Of a stretch of 64,000 bases of DNA, positions 37,301 through 45,768 are shown one piece after another. The notes below the pieces were generated by a model. That model was not told where the DNA came from and searched no databases. It saw only the letters and a program-made list of their open reading frames with translations. Each line of letters opens with the position of its first letter. The first letter of the stretch is position 1. The position numbers and the translations under genes were made by a program. Origin of the DNA: Nitrospira sp. (GTDB taxonomy: Bacteria > Nitrospirota > Nitrospiria > Nitrospirales > Nitrospiraceae); contig SWDM01000016.1 in assembly GCA_005116835.1 (NCBI GenBank), forward strand, positions 593,105-657,104, written 5' to 3'.

Positions 37301-37489
37301 GGGTCGGCAAGCCGTCAGTCGATCGGGACCGGGGTCATGGGCGGGATGCTCGCGGCCACGTTCCTGGCGATCTTCTTCGTGCCGCTGTTTTATGTGCTTA
37401 TCCGCAAGTTGAGCCAACGTAAGCCACATCCGGTCGCATCGCCGGAACAGCCGGCCACCTCGCCGGCGTCGTTGGAGGGCGAATCGTAA
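34316..37489 (+). CDS. RND multidrug efflux transporter (HAE1 family)
   Basis: 1057 residues, normal for AcrB-type pumps. Starts MTLKVFIERPILASVVSIII with a GTG codon. Twelve membrane helices in two halves enclose two large periplasmic loops. The proton-relay aspartates in helix 4 are present in GIVVDDAIVVVENVERHM. The second half has GLSAKNAILIVEFAN and ends with an MGGMLAATFLAIFFVPLFYV helix. It exports hydrophobic compounds with proton antiport. The start codon lies 9 bases after the adaptor stop, with AAGGATC upstream. Confidence 0.96.
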   Translation: MTLKVFIERPILASVVSIIIVVMGLLAMQFLPIAQFPDITPPVVQIDADYPGASAEVAAEAVARPIEVTLPGIDNLLYFESTSSNDGHVTIKLTFEIGTNPDIAQVQTQNREKLAEPLLPTEVIRQGVSVKKVSPSLVQVIVLKSTDPRHDAIYLSNYATLRLVDDLKRVKGVGDAVVFGQQNYSMRIILNPLHMAKLGLIPSDVTAIIREQNRDYPAGTIGREPAPKGTELTIPIITKGRLTDVKDFEELIVRALPDGSSVRLKDVARIELGAQSYALEGRWNSKPTTFILTFLSPGANALDMAHRTRMQMDELAKDFPPGVSYEFSYDTTLFIEVSIKEVIKTLAEAMVLVVLVVYLFLQSWRATIIPLVAVPVSLIGTFTGLYALGFSINTITLFGMVLAIGIVVDDAIVVVENVERHMREDRLSAKDAAKRAMGEVTAPIIAIVLVLVSVFVPVGFIGGITGALYKQFAATIAISVIVSGFVALTLSPALCALVLTPQHGVRGGFWAIFDRMFGSTQRGYTNSVGRLVARPVLVMLAFGGLLVVSLGLFDKLPKSFLPEEDQGYFIVVAQLPDGASKQRTDAVLERIERFFQANPAVFSTDSLTGQNFVFGTRGPNSATMFVPLIHWDKRSEPQNQAQAMVGAAYGEFAKIPEALLLAFNAPAIEGVGAAGGFSVQIQDPGGGDFKKFAAVAQQFVERAQKEPAIGRVGTNFRVSSPRLYAHVNRERAKALGIPISDIFDTLQAYFGNFYINDFVKFGRVYHVQTEADAEFRATPQDLSRIYVRAMTAQGTNMIPVDTVVTAEFQSGPDPVNHFNGYNTALVMGAATPGFSSGQALEALDRVGKEVLIPQGYAIDYSNISFQERRVGGQSAYVFGIGLLMVFLVLAAQFESWVVPFAVILAVPFAMFGALSAVWLRGFENDIYFQIGLVTLIGLSAKNAILIVEFANTRYEAGRPLIEAALEAARLRFRPIIMTSMAFIFGMVPLVWATGAGSASRQSIGTGVMGGMLAATFLAIFFVPLFYVLIRKLSQRKPHPVASPEQPATSPASLEGES

Positions 37490-37490
37490 C

Positions 37491-38909
37491 GTGCGTACCC
37501 TACTGGCCATCGGATTATCCTGTCTCTTCCTGTCCTGTTCCATGGGGCCCGATTATCAACGGCCGAAGATGGAAGAAGCCGCTTCGTTCCGGATGGCGGA
37601 AGGATCGCCCGATATTCCTTCCCTGGCCAATCTCCCCTGGTGGGATCTGCTGCGTGACGAGCAGTTGCAGGGCTTGATCAAGGTCGCATTGGCAGAGAAC
37701 AGGGATCTCCGGCAGGCGGTCGCGACGGTCGAGGAGTTTCAGGCCCGCGCCTTCATCGCCCGATCCGACTATTTCCCCGGCCTCACGGCGTCGGGTAATG
37801 CGCCGGCATTCGGCCGCAAGACCGTGTTCCTGTTTCCAGGATTTGCCAGTCCCTTCAATTATTACCTCCAAGGCAATCTGGCGTGGGAGCTCGATATCTG
37901 GGGGCGTATTCGTCGATCGAATGAGGCGGCGCGCGCCGATCTGCTGTCGAAGGAAGAGAATCGCCGCGCTGTAACCATCCAGTTGGTGAGTTCGGTCGGT
38001 GAAGCGTACTTCAATCTCCTCCAGTTTGACGCACAGCTCGATATCGCGAAACGGACGCTGCAATCCTGGGAGGAATCTGTCCGAATTGCGCAGGCTCGCC
38101 TGAAACAGGGGTTTAGTTCGCGTCTGGATATGGATCAGTTCGAGGCGGAGAGGGCCCATGCTGCGGCACGTATGGCCGAGCTTGAACGGCAGATGGTGCA
38201 TGCAGAGAACCAATTGAGTGTGCTGATGGGCCGCAAACCTTTTGCCATCACGCGCGGCAGGTCTCTGTACGACCAGGCCATGCCCCCAGACGTTCCGCCC
38301 GGACTGCCCTCGGAACTCTTGCAGCGGAGGCCCGACATTCTCGTGGCCGAGCAACAGCTTGTCGCTGCCACGGCTCGCATCGGCGCGGCGAAGGCAGATC
38401 GGTTTCCTAAAATCACGCTCACAGGCCTGCTCGGTGCGGCCAGTCCGCAACTGTCAAAATTCTTTACCGACCCTGCAACATTCGGCGTGGCGGGAGCCGG
38501 ATTCACCGGTCCGCTCCTGAACGCTCAGATGCTGGGATTTCAGCAGGACATTGCCGAGGCGCAAGCTAAACAGTCGCTTGCGCAGTATGAACAGAGCATC
38601 CTCGTTGCCTTCCGTGAGGTGGAGGACTCTCTTGTGGCCGTCCGCACGGCGCGAACGCAGAACGAGGCCCAACAACAACAGGTCACAGCGCTCCAGTCGG
38701 CGCTGAAGCTGGCTGAACTCCGCTACAAAGGCGGTCTGGCCAATTATCTCGACGTGCTCGTGTCCCGGCGTAACCTGTTCGAAGCGGAATTGGCGATGAC
38801 CAGCTCACGCCGTCTCCATCTCGTCTCGGTGGTGCAACTCTACAAGGCCCTTGGCGGGGGCTGGTCTCCCGAGTCTAACCGATCCAAGGGCGATAGCAAA
38901 GGATCGTAA
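37491..38909 (+). CDS. outer-membrane efflux channel (NodT/OprM family lipoprotein)
   Basis: 472 residues. Lipobox LFLSCS gives an acylated Cys near residue 16. The TolC-like repeats follow: PWWDLLRDEQLQGLIKVALAEN, WELDIWGRIRRS and, in the second repeat, LLQRRPDILVAEQQLVAATA, FPKITLTG, then LRYKGGLANYLDVLVS. Completes the tripartite pump. GTG 37491 lies one base after the pump stop, so translation is coupled. The polar C-terminal tail (SNRSKGDSKGS) overlaps nothing; the nitroreductase starts 4 bases later. Confidence 0.95.
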   Translation: MRTLLAIGLSCLFLSCSMGPDYQRPKMEEAASFRMAEGSPDIPSLANLPWWDLLRDEQLQGLIKVALAENRDLRQAVATVEEFQARAFIARSDYFPGLTASGNAPAFGRKTVFLFPGFASPFNYYLQGNLAWELDIWGRIRRSNEAARADLLSKEENRRAVTIQLVSSVGEAYFNLLQFDAQLDIAKRTLQSWEESVRIAQARLKQGFSSRLDMDQFEAERAHAAARMAELERQMVHAENQLSVLMGRKPFAITRGRSLYDQAMPPDVPPGLPSELLQRRPDILVAEQQLVAATARIGAAKADRFPKITLTGLLGAASPQLSKFFTDPATFGVAGAGFTGPLLNAQMLGFQQDIAEAQAKQSLAQYEQSILVAFREVEDSLVAVRTARTQNEAQQQQVTALQSALKLAELRYKGGLANYLDVLVSRRNLFEAELAMTSSRRLHLVSVVQLYKALGGGWSPESNRSKGDSKGS

Positions 38910-38913
38910 AGAC

Positions 38914-39519
38914 ATGGAAAAGCCGGCTGACAATCAGTACCCGATCCACGATTTATTGCGTCAACGTTGGAGCCCTCGCGCCTTTGACGATCGGCCTATC
39001 GAGACGGAGAAACTGCGGAGTCTCTTCGAAGCGGCACGATGGGCGCCTTCATCGAATAATGGACAGCCCTGGCGATTCCTGGTTGCTACGAACAATCACA
39101 AAACGGAGTACGATCGGTTGTTCGATTGCCTGGTCGAAGGCAATCAGACATGGGCGCATCGCGCACCGGTGCTGATTCTGTCCGTGGCGAAACTGGATTT
39201 CGAGGATGGTTCGCCGAATCGTCATGCCCTCCATGACACGGGCATGGCGGCAGAAAATCTCTCCATACAGGCCACGGCGCTCGGGCTGGTTGTCCATCAG
39301 ATGGCCGGGTTTGACATCGAACGCGCGCGCGCGGACTGTCGGATCCCGGACGGCTATGAGCTGGTGGCCATGATGGCGGTCGGGTATCCAGGCGATCCTG
39401 TCCTGCTCCCGGATCGACTGCGCGCAAGGGAAGTTCAGCCAAGAGTCCGAAAGCCATTCACAGAGTTTGTATACTCAGCGACTTGGGGGCAACCGGCGTC
39501 CCTTCTCGGTAAAGAGTGA
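38914..39519 (+). CDS. nitroreductase family protein
   Basis: 201 residues. HDLLRQRWSPRAFDDRPIE and ARWAPSSNNGQPWRFLVA are the FMN-binding nitroreductase signatures; HDTGMAAENLSIQATALGL is the dimer-interface helix region. Uses NAD(P)H and FMN to reduce nitroaromatics, quinones or similar compounds. ATG 38914 is 4 bases after the channel gene, so it probably belongs to the efflux operon, coupling chemical modification to export. Confidence 0.93.
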   Translation: MEKPADNQYPIHDLLRQRWSPRAFDDRPIETEKLRSLFEAARWAPSSNNGQPWRFLVATNNHKTEYDRLFDCLVEGNQTWAHRAPVLILSVAKLDFEDGSPNRHALHDTGMAAENLSIQATALGLVVHQMAGFDIERARADCRIPDGYELVAMMAVGYPGDPVLLPDRLRAREVQPRVRKPFTEFVYSATWGQPASLLGKE

Positions 39520-39601
39520 ATTCCATCCCACCACAAGGGTAGGATCGAGTACACGTCAACGACGAAGCGAGAGCCGGTATCAGATACGGAGAGGAACGAG
39601 C

Positions 39602-40333
39602 ATGAAGCCACTCAGCGGAAAAATTGCGATTGTCACCGGGGCTTCCAATGGGATTGGGCGAGGGATAGCGGAGCGGTTGGCGGATGATGGGGCGATTGTG
39701 GTCGTGAACTACGGATCGAGCGCGGAGAAGGCCCATCAAGTCGTGACGGGCATTCAGGCCAAGGGTGGAAAGGCCGTTGCTGTCCAAGCCGACATGAGTC
39801 AGGTTGCAGAAGCGCGCCGCTTGGTGAATGAGACGGTGAAACAATTCAGCCGGCTCGACATTCTCGTCAACAATGCCGGTCGATTTATGCCCAAGGCGCT
39901 TCTCGACACGACCGAGGCTGACTTCGATCAGATCATCGCTTTAAATGCGAAGGGGCCTTACTTCGCAATGCAGGAAGCGGCCAAGGTTCTCAAAGAGGGC
40001 GGCCGAATCGTGAACATTTCCACCGATGGAACCCATTTGAGTTTTCCCGGCGCAACCGCCTATCTCGGGAGCAAGGGCGCGTTGGAACAGTACACGAGAG
40101 GACTGGCGCAGGAGCTTGCTCCGCGAGGGATTACGGTCAATACGGTCTCGCCGGGTTTTACCGACACCGGTATGATGACCGATCAATTTCGCCAGATCGG
40201 CATCCAGCTATCTCCGTTAAAGCGGCTTGGACTTCCTAAGGACATTGCCGATGTGGTGGCGTTCGTCGTGAGCGAGGAAGCGCGGTGGTTGACGGGTCAG
40301 AATATTCATGCCGGCGGCGGCATTGTCATGTAG
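39602..40333 (+). CDS. short-chain dehydrogenase/reductase
   Basis: 243 residues of the classical SDR type: cofactor motif IVTGASNGIGRGIAERLA, NNAG (ILVNNAGRFM), active-site YLGSK within GATAYLGSKGALEQYTRG, and PRGITVNTVSPGFTDTGM. Basic and acidic residues after the second strand do not settle the cofactor. ATG 39602 follows GAGAGGAACGAGC. Reduces or oxidises an unidentified carbonyl or alcohol. The RidA gene follows after 14 bases. Confidence 0.93.
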   Translation: MKPLSGKIAIVTGASNGIGRGIAERLADDGAIVVVNYGSSAEKAHQVVTGIQAKGGKAVAVQADMSQVAEARRLVNETVKQFSRLDILVNNAGRFMPKALLDTTEADFDQIIALNAKGPYFAMQEAAKVLKEGGRIVNISTDGTHLSFPGATAYLGSKGALEQYTRGLAQELAPRGITVNTVSPGFTDTGMMTDQFRQIGIQLSPLKRLGLPKDIADVVAFVVSEEARWLTGQNIHAGGGIVM

Positions 40334-40347
40334 GAGGCAAGCGAGCG

Positions 40348-40737
40348 ATGGGGCGACAGAATATTTCCACTGGTGGTCCATGGGAAGGTAAGCTTGGGTA
40401 CTCGCGGGCGGTGCGAGTCGGTTCCTCGATTTCCGTTTCCGGTTCGTCTGCCATGACATCCTCTGGTTTGGTCGGTAAGGGGGATCCCTATGCCCAAACG
40501 GTTCAGATCTTAAAGACAATTGAAGCGGCGCTCCAACAGGCCGGGGCCTCGCTCGCCGATGTGGTTCGGACCCGCATGTACCTGGTGAATATCGATCAGT
40601 GGCAGGAGGTTGGTCGAGCCCATGGCGAAGTGTTTGGGACCATCAGGCCTGCCACGACGATCGTGGAGGTGAAACGGTTGATCGATCCGGACATGTTGGT
40701 CGAGATCGAGGCCGATGCCATTCTGAGCCAGGGATAA
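40348..40737 (+). CDS. RidA (YjgF/UK114) family protein
   Basis: 129 residues. The Rid signature is VVRTRMYLVNIDQ, FGTIRPATTIVEVKRL and DMLVEIEADAI, including the Arg and Glu that bind enamine/imine intermediates. RidA deaminates reactive 2-aminoacrylate-type compounds. ATG 40348 follows TAGGAGG. It is 14 bases after the SDR stop. As this copy begins KLGYSRAVRVGSSISVSG it belongs to the RidA-like subgroups with roles less certain than archetypal RidA. Confidence 0.9.
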   Translation: MGRQNISTGGPWEGKLGYSRAVRVGSSISVSGSSAMTSSGLVGKGDPYAQTVQILKTIEAALQQAGASLADVVRTRMYLVNIDQWQEVGRAHGEVFGTIRPATTIVEVKRLIDPDMLVEIEADAILSQG

Positions 40738-40753
40738 TTGTCGGGGAAGACGC

Positions 40754-41392
40754 GTGGGTATTCCGATGAATCGGCAGACACCGGAAAGTAGGTATCTGGC
40801 CAAGACGGATCCGGTCATGCGCCGGTTGATCCGTGAGGTAGGCCCCTTCACCTTGACTCCCCGATCGAGGCGGTCGCCGTTTGAATCGCTGGCACGAGCG
40901 ATTGCCTATCAACAACTGCACGACAAGGCAGCGGAAAGCATTTTGCGCCGTTTCGTCGCCCTGTTCCCGGCAAAGCGGTTCCCTCAACCGGCTGATCTGC
41001 TTGCAATGGACGCGCAGGCGATTCGCGGCGCGGGATTTTCACAGGCCAAGGTTGCGGCGCTCCGCGATTTGGCTGCAAAAGCCCTTGATGGTACTGTCCC
41101 GACGGGCGCCGTCGTCAGAAAGCTTGACGACGAGGCGATCATCGAGCGGCTCATGGCGGTTCGCGGGGTTGGCCGTTGGACGGTTGAAATGTTATTGATC
41201 TTCCAGCTGGGGCGACCGGACGTCCTGCCGGTCGACGACTTCGGTGTGCGTAATGGGTTCCGCATTGCCTATGGCAAGCGTTCGATGCCGAAGCCGAACG
41301 AAGTACGAAGATACGGGGAACGTTGGAAGCCCTACCGCACCGCCGCAGCTTGGTATCTATGGCGGGCAGCCGATCGGGCCAAGGAAGCGTGA
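40754..41392 (+). CDS. DNA-3-methyladenine glycosylase (AlkA-like, HhH-GPD)
   Basis: 212 residues. SPFESLARAIAYQQLHDKAA starts the HhH-GPD fold; the helix-hairpin-helix is LMAVRGVGRWTVEMLLIF, followed by the catalytic Asp in VLPVDDFGVRNGFR. Removes alkylated bases in base-excision repair. GTG 40754 sits 4 bases after GGGGAAG; ATG 40766 is an alternative. Length matches the short Mag1-like AlkA form without the N-terminal domain. Confidence 0.92.
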   Translation: MGIPMNRQTPESRYLAKTDPVMRRLIREVGPFTLTPRSRRSPFESLARAIAYQQLHDKAAESILRRFVALFPAKRFPQPADLLAMDAQAIRGAGFSQAKVAALRDLAAKALDGTVPTGAVVRKLDDEAIIERLMAVRGVGRWTVEMLLIFQLGRPDVLPVDDFGVRNGFRIAYGKRSMPKPNEVRRYGERWKPYRTAAAWYLWRAADRAKEA

Positions 41393-41476
41393 AACGTAAG
41401 AAGTAGAAGGTGAAATGTGGGACTGCTGAGCACTTTTCCTCCCAAGCCTTTCACGTTTTACGTTTCACCTTTCACG
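41391..41476. repeat. dispersed repeat D, hairpin copy
   Basis: GTGAAACGTAAGAAG and AAGGTGAAATG on the left face CCTTTCACG, TTTTACG and TTTCACCTTTCAC on the right, so the copy can fold. The centre reads GGACTGCTGAGCACTTTTCC, nearly the same as GAACTGCCGAGTACTTTTCT at 46577-46596. Confidence 0.65.
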
Positions 41477-41492
41477 AATGACAGGGTTGACT

Positions 41493-42374
41493 ATGGCCGA
41501 TGAAAAAAAACGACTCGACTCCAATGTGGCAGGCAACTTTTATGTCGATGCGACCTGCATCAACTGTGATACGTGCAGGCAGCTAGCGCCGGGGAGTTTT
41601 GAGGAAGTCGGTAACTTCTCCGCAGTCACCACGCAGCCGACAGATGAATGGCGTTCTCGTCAGGCCTATCAAGCGCTCCTCGCCTGTCCCGTTGGCTCGA
41701 TCGGCGCCGAGCAGAGCGACAAGTTGCGGATGCAGGAAGCCATGGCAAGCTTTCCACTCCAACTTGAAGGCGAGGTGTCGTACTGCGGTTTCAATTCAGA
41801 GAAGTCGTTTGGCGCAAATAGCTTCTTTATCGAACATCCGAACGGCAACTGGCTCGTCGATTCACCCCGTTACCTCAAACATCTCGTTGAGGCTTTCGAA
41901 CGCAAGGGTGGCATCGCATACATCTTCCTCACGCATAAAGACGATGTGGCCGATGCAGAGAAGTATGCCGCTCACTTCGGCGCGAAACGGATCATTCATC
42001 GGGCGGACATCGAAGCGGCTCCTGATGCGGAATGGATCATTGAAGGGGCTGAAAGCCTACAAGTCATGCCGCAGTTTCGGATCATTCCTGTTCCGGGCCA
42101 CACGGCAGGCAGCATGGCCTTGCTCTACAAGAACCGGTTCCTCTTCACGGGTGATCATCTCTGGTGGGACTCAGTACAGAAGAGGCTCAGTGCGCCGAGC
42201 CAGCTGGTGTGGAGGAAGCATGTATTGATGGATTCCATCCAGAAACTTCTCGACCACCCATTCGAATGGGTGCTGGCCGGACATGGAGATCGGACGTGCT
42301 TGCCGGCTCATGAGATGCGCGCACTGTTACAGGCGTTGGTCGAACGTCGGCAACCAGGCAAGGTATCATCCTAA
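41493..42374 (+). CDS. ferredoxin-metallo-beta-lactamase fold fusion protein
   Basis: 293 residues from ATG 41493 (an ATG at 41478 adds five). Residues about 15-75 form a single [4Fe-4S] ferredoxin domain, with ATCINCDTCRQLAP and a distal LACPVGSIG. The rest is a metallo-beta-lactamase-like hydrolase: NSFFIEHPNGNWLVDSPR, FLTHKDDVADAEKYAAHFGA, PVPGHTAGSMALLYKNRFLFTGDHLWW, and LAGHGDR. The first metal motif, normally HxHxDH, reads H-K-D-D-V-A-D, so the metal site is altered. The combination suggests an electron-linked hydrolase or sulfur/thiol reaction. Confidence 0.85.
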   Translation: MADEKKRLDSNVAGNFYVDATCINCDTCRQLAPGSFEEVGNFSAVTTQPTDEWRSRQAYQALLACPVGSIGAEQSDKLRMQEAMASFPLQLEGEVSYCGFNSEKSFGANSFFIEHPNGNWLVDSPRYLKHLVEAFERKGGIAYIFLTHKDDVADAEKYAAHFGAKRIIHRADIEAAPDAEWIIEGAESLQVMPQFRIIPVPGHTAGSMALLYKNRFLFTGDHLWWDSVQKRLSAPSQLVWRKHVLMDSIQKLLDHPFEWVLAGHGDRTCLPAHEMRALLQALVERRQPGKVSS

Positions 42375-42376
42375 CG

Positions 42377-44011
42377 ATGCTCCCGCAGCTCGCCCGCTGG
42401 ATCGACCGTAACATTCTTTCCCTTGGCCGTGACATGCGGCTCTCCTATCTACCCCCGCTCATGGTCTACATGGCCTACGGAATCTCCGGTCTCACCGGTA
42501 TCGTCGGAACCTTCTTCGTCAAGGACTACCTCGGCCTCTCCGCCTCTTTTCTTGCCGCGCTGGGATTTTGGGCCGGGATACCCTGGGCGCTCAAGATGCC
42601 GATCGGACATCTCGTCGATCTCTTATGGCGCTGGAAAGGCTGGCTTGTGGGACTCGGAGCCGGGTTGCTGGCTACCAGTCTTGGGATCATGGCGGCATTG
42701 ATTGGGAGCCGGGAAGTGATGACCGCAATCTTACCGGCGGAAGTGTGGTTTGTGGTCAGCACCTTGCTCGGGCCGATCGGCTACGTAGTGCAAGATGCGG
42801 TCGCAGATGCGATGACGGTCGATGCCGTACCACGGGTTGATGAACGAGGGCAGCCGTATGATCAGCCGACATTCAAGCTCATGCACACCACCATGCAGAC
42901 ACTAGGGCGTGTGGCCATTATCGGCGGCGGGATTCTGGTGGCGATGATCAATGTGTATGTCTTTACAGGAGTCGAAGGGCTTCCGCAGGCAGAGGTTGTT
43001 CGGCTCTACAAGCAGGTCTACCTCATGGCGCTCGTCATCCCGTTCGTCTCGGTGCTCGGCGTCGCTATGGCATGGATGTTGAGGCGGCAACAAAAAAACA
43101 CACTGCTCCGGCAAGGTTTTTCTACGGATCACGCAGAGCAATTGGTAAATGTACGCGATGACACACCTGAACCCACGAAGCCCAACTGGTGGATTCTTGG
43201 CGGGAGTCTCGTCTTTGTCTTGTTCACGCTCACGGTTGGATTCGGCGGATTACCCTATAGCGAAGAAATTGTCTTTACCGGCTCAATGGCCATCGTCTTG
43301 TTCTTGATGGCTCGCCTCGTGCGAGAGCTGGAGCCAGACAAGCGGTTCACCTTGGTTGGGACAGCGGTCGTGGTCTTTATTTTCCGGGCCATCCCAGGGA
43401 CCGGGCCAGGAACGACCTGGTGGATGATCGATCAATTGAAGTTCGATCAGCAGTTTCTCTCAATCCTCTCGCTGATCGGCAGCGCGCTCACCTTGGCAGG
43501 CATGTTCGTGTTTCGCCGTTTCATGGCGGAGCGGTCGATCGCCTATGTCGTGGGGTTTCTCACGGTGATCGGAACCATTCTGACCCTCCCGATCGTGAGC
43601 ATGTTCTACGGATTGCACGAGTGGACAGCCAGCATCACAGGCGGAGTGGTCGACGCGCGGTTCATCGCGCTGATCGACACAGCGCTGGAGTCACCTCTTG
43701 GGCAGATCTCAATGATTCCAATGTTGGCCTGGATCGCGAACTCAGCGCCGGCGAATTTGAAAGCCACCTTCTTTGCCGTGATGGCCTCATTTACGAATCT
43801 GGCCTTGTCATTGAGTCAGCTCGGCACCAAATACATGAACGAAATCTATGTGGTCAGCCGGGAGGTCCGTGACCAGGCCTCCGGCGCGATTCAAGCGCCT
43901 GCCGACTATAGCCACCTTGGCTCGCTCCTCATCGCGCAATTGCTTCTAGGCCTCGCCCTCCCTTTCGCAGCGATTGTGTTTGCGAAGGTGACCCGCTTCA
44001 AAAGCGCATAG
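42377..44011 (+). CDS. BT1/MFS-type membrane transporter
   Basis: 544 residues with 12 or so membrane helices. Segments such as LPPLMVYMAYGISGLTGIVGTFFVKDYLGL and PIGYVVQDAVADAMTVDAVP resemble the folate-biopterin transporter (BT1) branch of the major facilitator superfamily. The start lies 2 bases after the ferredoxin-MBL stop, so the two are translated together. A substrate cannot be assigned; pterin or folate is only a family-based guess, although pterin dehydratase is encoded at 49447. Confidence 0.75.
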   Translation: MLPQLARWIDRNILSLGRDMRLSYLPPLMVYMAYGISGLTGIVGTFFVKDYLGLSASFLAALGFWAGIPWALKMPIGHLVDLLWRWKGWLVGLGAGLLATSLGIMAALIGSREVMTAILPAEVWFVVSTLLGPIGYVVQDAVADAMTVDAVPRVDERGQPYDQPTFKLMHTTMQTLGRVAIIGGGILVAMINVYVFTGVEGLPQAEVVRLYKQVYLMALVIPFVSVLGVAMAWMLRRQQKNTLLRQGFSTDHAEQLVNVRDDTPEPTKPNWWILGGSLVFVLFTLTVGFGGLPYSEEIVFTGSMAIVLFLMARLVRELEPDKRFTLVGTAVVVFIFRAIPGTGPGTTWWMIDQLKFDQQFLSILSLIGSALTLAGMFVFRRFMAERSIAYVVGFLTVIGTILTLPIVSMFYGLHEWTASITGGVVDARFIALIDTALESPLGQISMIPMLAWIANSAPANLKATFFAVMASFTNLALSLSQLGTKYMNEIYVVSREVRDQASGAIQAPADYSHLGSLLIAQLLLGLALPFAAIVFAKVTRFKSA

Positions 44012-44130
44012 CCGGATGTTGAGACACGCGGGCAAGCGCGATAAGCCTCCATCATGATCCCTATTGGAGGGGTATTGTCTTATCTGGTATCTAGTTGACC
44101 GGTGCGGTATCATGAACACCTGAGACTCTA

Positions 44131-44196
44131 GACGTGAAAGGTTACGGTCGAGGTATTTCCCAATCCTTTCACGTCTCACGTTTTACATTTTACGCA
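44131..44196. repeat. dispersed repeat D copy upstream of tmRNA
   Basis: GACGTGAAAGGTTACGG on the left and CCTTTCACGTCTCACG then TTTTACATTTTACGC on the right form an imperfect hairpin that ends about 10 bases before the mature tmRNA. Confidence 0.6.
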
Positions 44197-44206
44197 GAAA
44201 AGAAAG

Positions 44207-44556
44207 GGGGGCGACCGGAATCGACGGGGATACTAACGTCAGCGGTGCATGTCGAGCTCTCGGGGTCTCGTAAATCCTCCGGGAAAATGTAACTGCCAAT
44301 CAAGAACTGGCACTCGCAGCTTAATTAACTGCGACGTTCCTCCACCTGAGGCCCGCGGGGGTGGAAGGAGCGCGATACAGCGGGCTGGTCCAAAGCTGGT
44401 GCTCAGCGGCTGAGGACGAGACAATACTGGGCTAGTGGCCAGTCTAAGCTAGCCGGTGGGCGTGGGTGGCTGCGAAATTAAAACGATCGGCTACACATGT
44501 AGATCCGTTGTGCGGAAGGTCTTCGGACCCGGGTTCAACTCCCGGCGCCTCCACCA
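44207..44556 (+). ncRNA. ssrA: tmRNA (SsrA), one-piece
   Basis: The 5' end GGGGGCG pairs with CGCCTCC near the 3' end, which finishes ACCA, giving the tRNA-like acceptor stem. GACCGGAATCGACGGG is the conserved 5' region and GGGTTCAACTCCC the T arm. The tag reading frame at 44295-44324 encodes ANQELALAA followed by TAA and then TTAA. It rescues stalled ribosomes with SmpB (14966). The mature length is about 350 bases. Confidence 0.96.
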
Positions 44557-44572
44557 AACCTCGCTTGTGCGG

Positions 44573-44597
44573 CCCCGCGCCTTAATTACGCGCGGGG
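44573..44597 (+). terminator. hairpin after tmRNA
   Basis: CCCCGCGC (44573-44580) and GCGCGGGG (44590-44597) form a perfect 8-bp stem with a 9-base loop, 17 bases after the tmRNA CCA end. There is no T run directly after, so termination is inferred from position. Confidence 0.5.
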
Positions 44598-44709
44598 ATC
44601 GCCCGCGTCTTCGCCCTAGATTTGCCCTTATCTTTTTGGGTACTCTGGTGGGCCTGTCCATGCAATGGGCAGACGGTTTTCATTCGCGGTGCATTGAATC
44701 TGGATTTAA

Positions 44710-45648
44710 ATGAGTATGTGGTCTCGAGGGATGCTTCCCGTAGTGGTGATCGGTCTATTATTTTCGTGGTTGGCCCTGGACCAAGGCGTAGCCTTGGCCA
44801 ACGAGCATGCTACCACCAAACCCGATCCAGTTCCGGTGAAGCCTGATCCGGCTTCTCCGAAATCGTGGGAAAAACTGCGACATTCTACAAGCAGAAGCCA
44901 GGCCTCAAAGGCAACGGCACTGCACAAGCTGCCTGTCACGATCATCGGCAGGGATGGAGCGCCGATGGAGCTGGTGTCTGCAGGGGAGTTCACAATGGGA
45001 AGCGAGCATGGCGACGATGACGAGCAGCCGATCCATCGCGTCTTCCTCGACAGTTTTTATCTGGATACGTTTGAAGTAACGAACGGACGGTTTGCCAAGT
45101 TTGTCGAGGCGATTCAGAGTGAACCCCCGTGGGGTTTCGCTGACCAGGAGACGCCAGTGGCTCATGCGGAGAAGCCGGTGCGTTGGGTGAATTGGCTGGA
45201 GGCGACGGGCTATTGTCTTTGGGCGGGGAAGCGTTTGCCGACCGAAGCGGAGTGGGAGAAAGCGGCGCGAGGTACGGAGGGCCGGACGTATCCATGGGGA
45301 AACGATCTGCCGACGGCGGCCCATGCGGTCTTTGGATTGAAGGAAGGCGCCGACACAGTGGCTCCCATCGGCAATCGCGACCTAGGGCGCAGCGCCTATG
45401 GCATCCACGACCTGGCAGGCAACCTCTATGAATGGGTAGCCGACTGGTATGACGAAACCTTCTACACAACACAGCCCACCGTTAATCCCCGCGGCCCAGT
45501 GGAGGGCACCGTCAAGGTGCAACGAGGTGGTTCGTATATAAATGGTCCTTACAGGCTCCGATCCACTTTCCGGACAAAAAGCGATCCCACCGAGCATGAC
45601 GCCCACGTCGGTTTCCGTTGTGCCCAAGACGCGCCAGCCCAGCCCTAG
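44710..45648 (+). CDS. exported formylglycine-enzyme-like (SUMF1-domain) protein
   Basis: 312 residues. Signal peptide (MLPVVVIGLLFSWLALDQGVA), a Pro/Lys-rich linker (about 32-75), then the FGE-sulfatase domain: GEFTMGSEHGDDDEQPIHRV, DTFEVTNGRFAKFVEA, WAGKRLPTEAEWEKAARG, YPWGND, DLAGNLYEWVADWYD, RGGSY and HVGFRCA. The RGGSY stretch lacks the cysteine used by true formylglycine-generating enzymes, so it is probably a carbohydrate-, copper- or ligand-binding relative located outside the cytoplasm. It follows the tmRNA on the same strand. Confidence 0.88.
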   Translation: MSMWSRGMLPVVVIGLLFSWLALDQGVALANEHATTKPDPVPVKPDPASPKSWEKLRHSTSRSQASKATALHKLPVTIIGRDGAPMELVSAGEFTMGSEHGDDDEQPIHRVFLDSFYLDTFEVTNGRFAKFVEAIQSEPPWGFADQETPVAHAEKPVRWVNWLEATGYCLWAGKRLPTEAEWEKAARGTEGRTYPWGNDLPTAAHAVFGLKEGADTVAPIGNRDLGRSAYGIHDLAGNLYEWVADWYDETFYTTQPTVNPRGPVEGTVKVQRGGSYINGPYRLRSTFRTKSDPTEHDAHVGFRCAQDAPAQP

Positions 45649-45768
45649 CCTTCAATATTTCTGAGCACTTCGGCTGCATCTGGTCTCGCCATTCGGTCGG
45701 TTAACCACTGTTTCACGTATGCCTCCCTCCCGTCGTAGGCTCGGCTCTGAATCCTGCCTCGCCCACTC

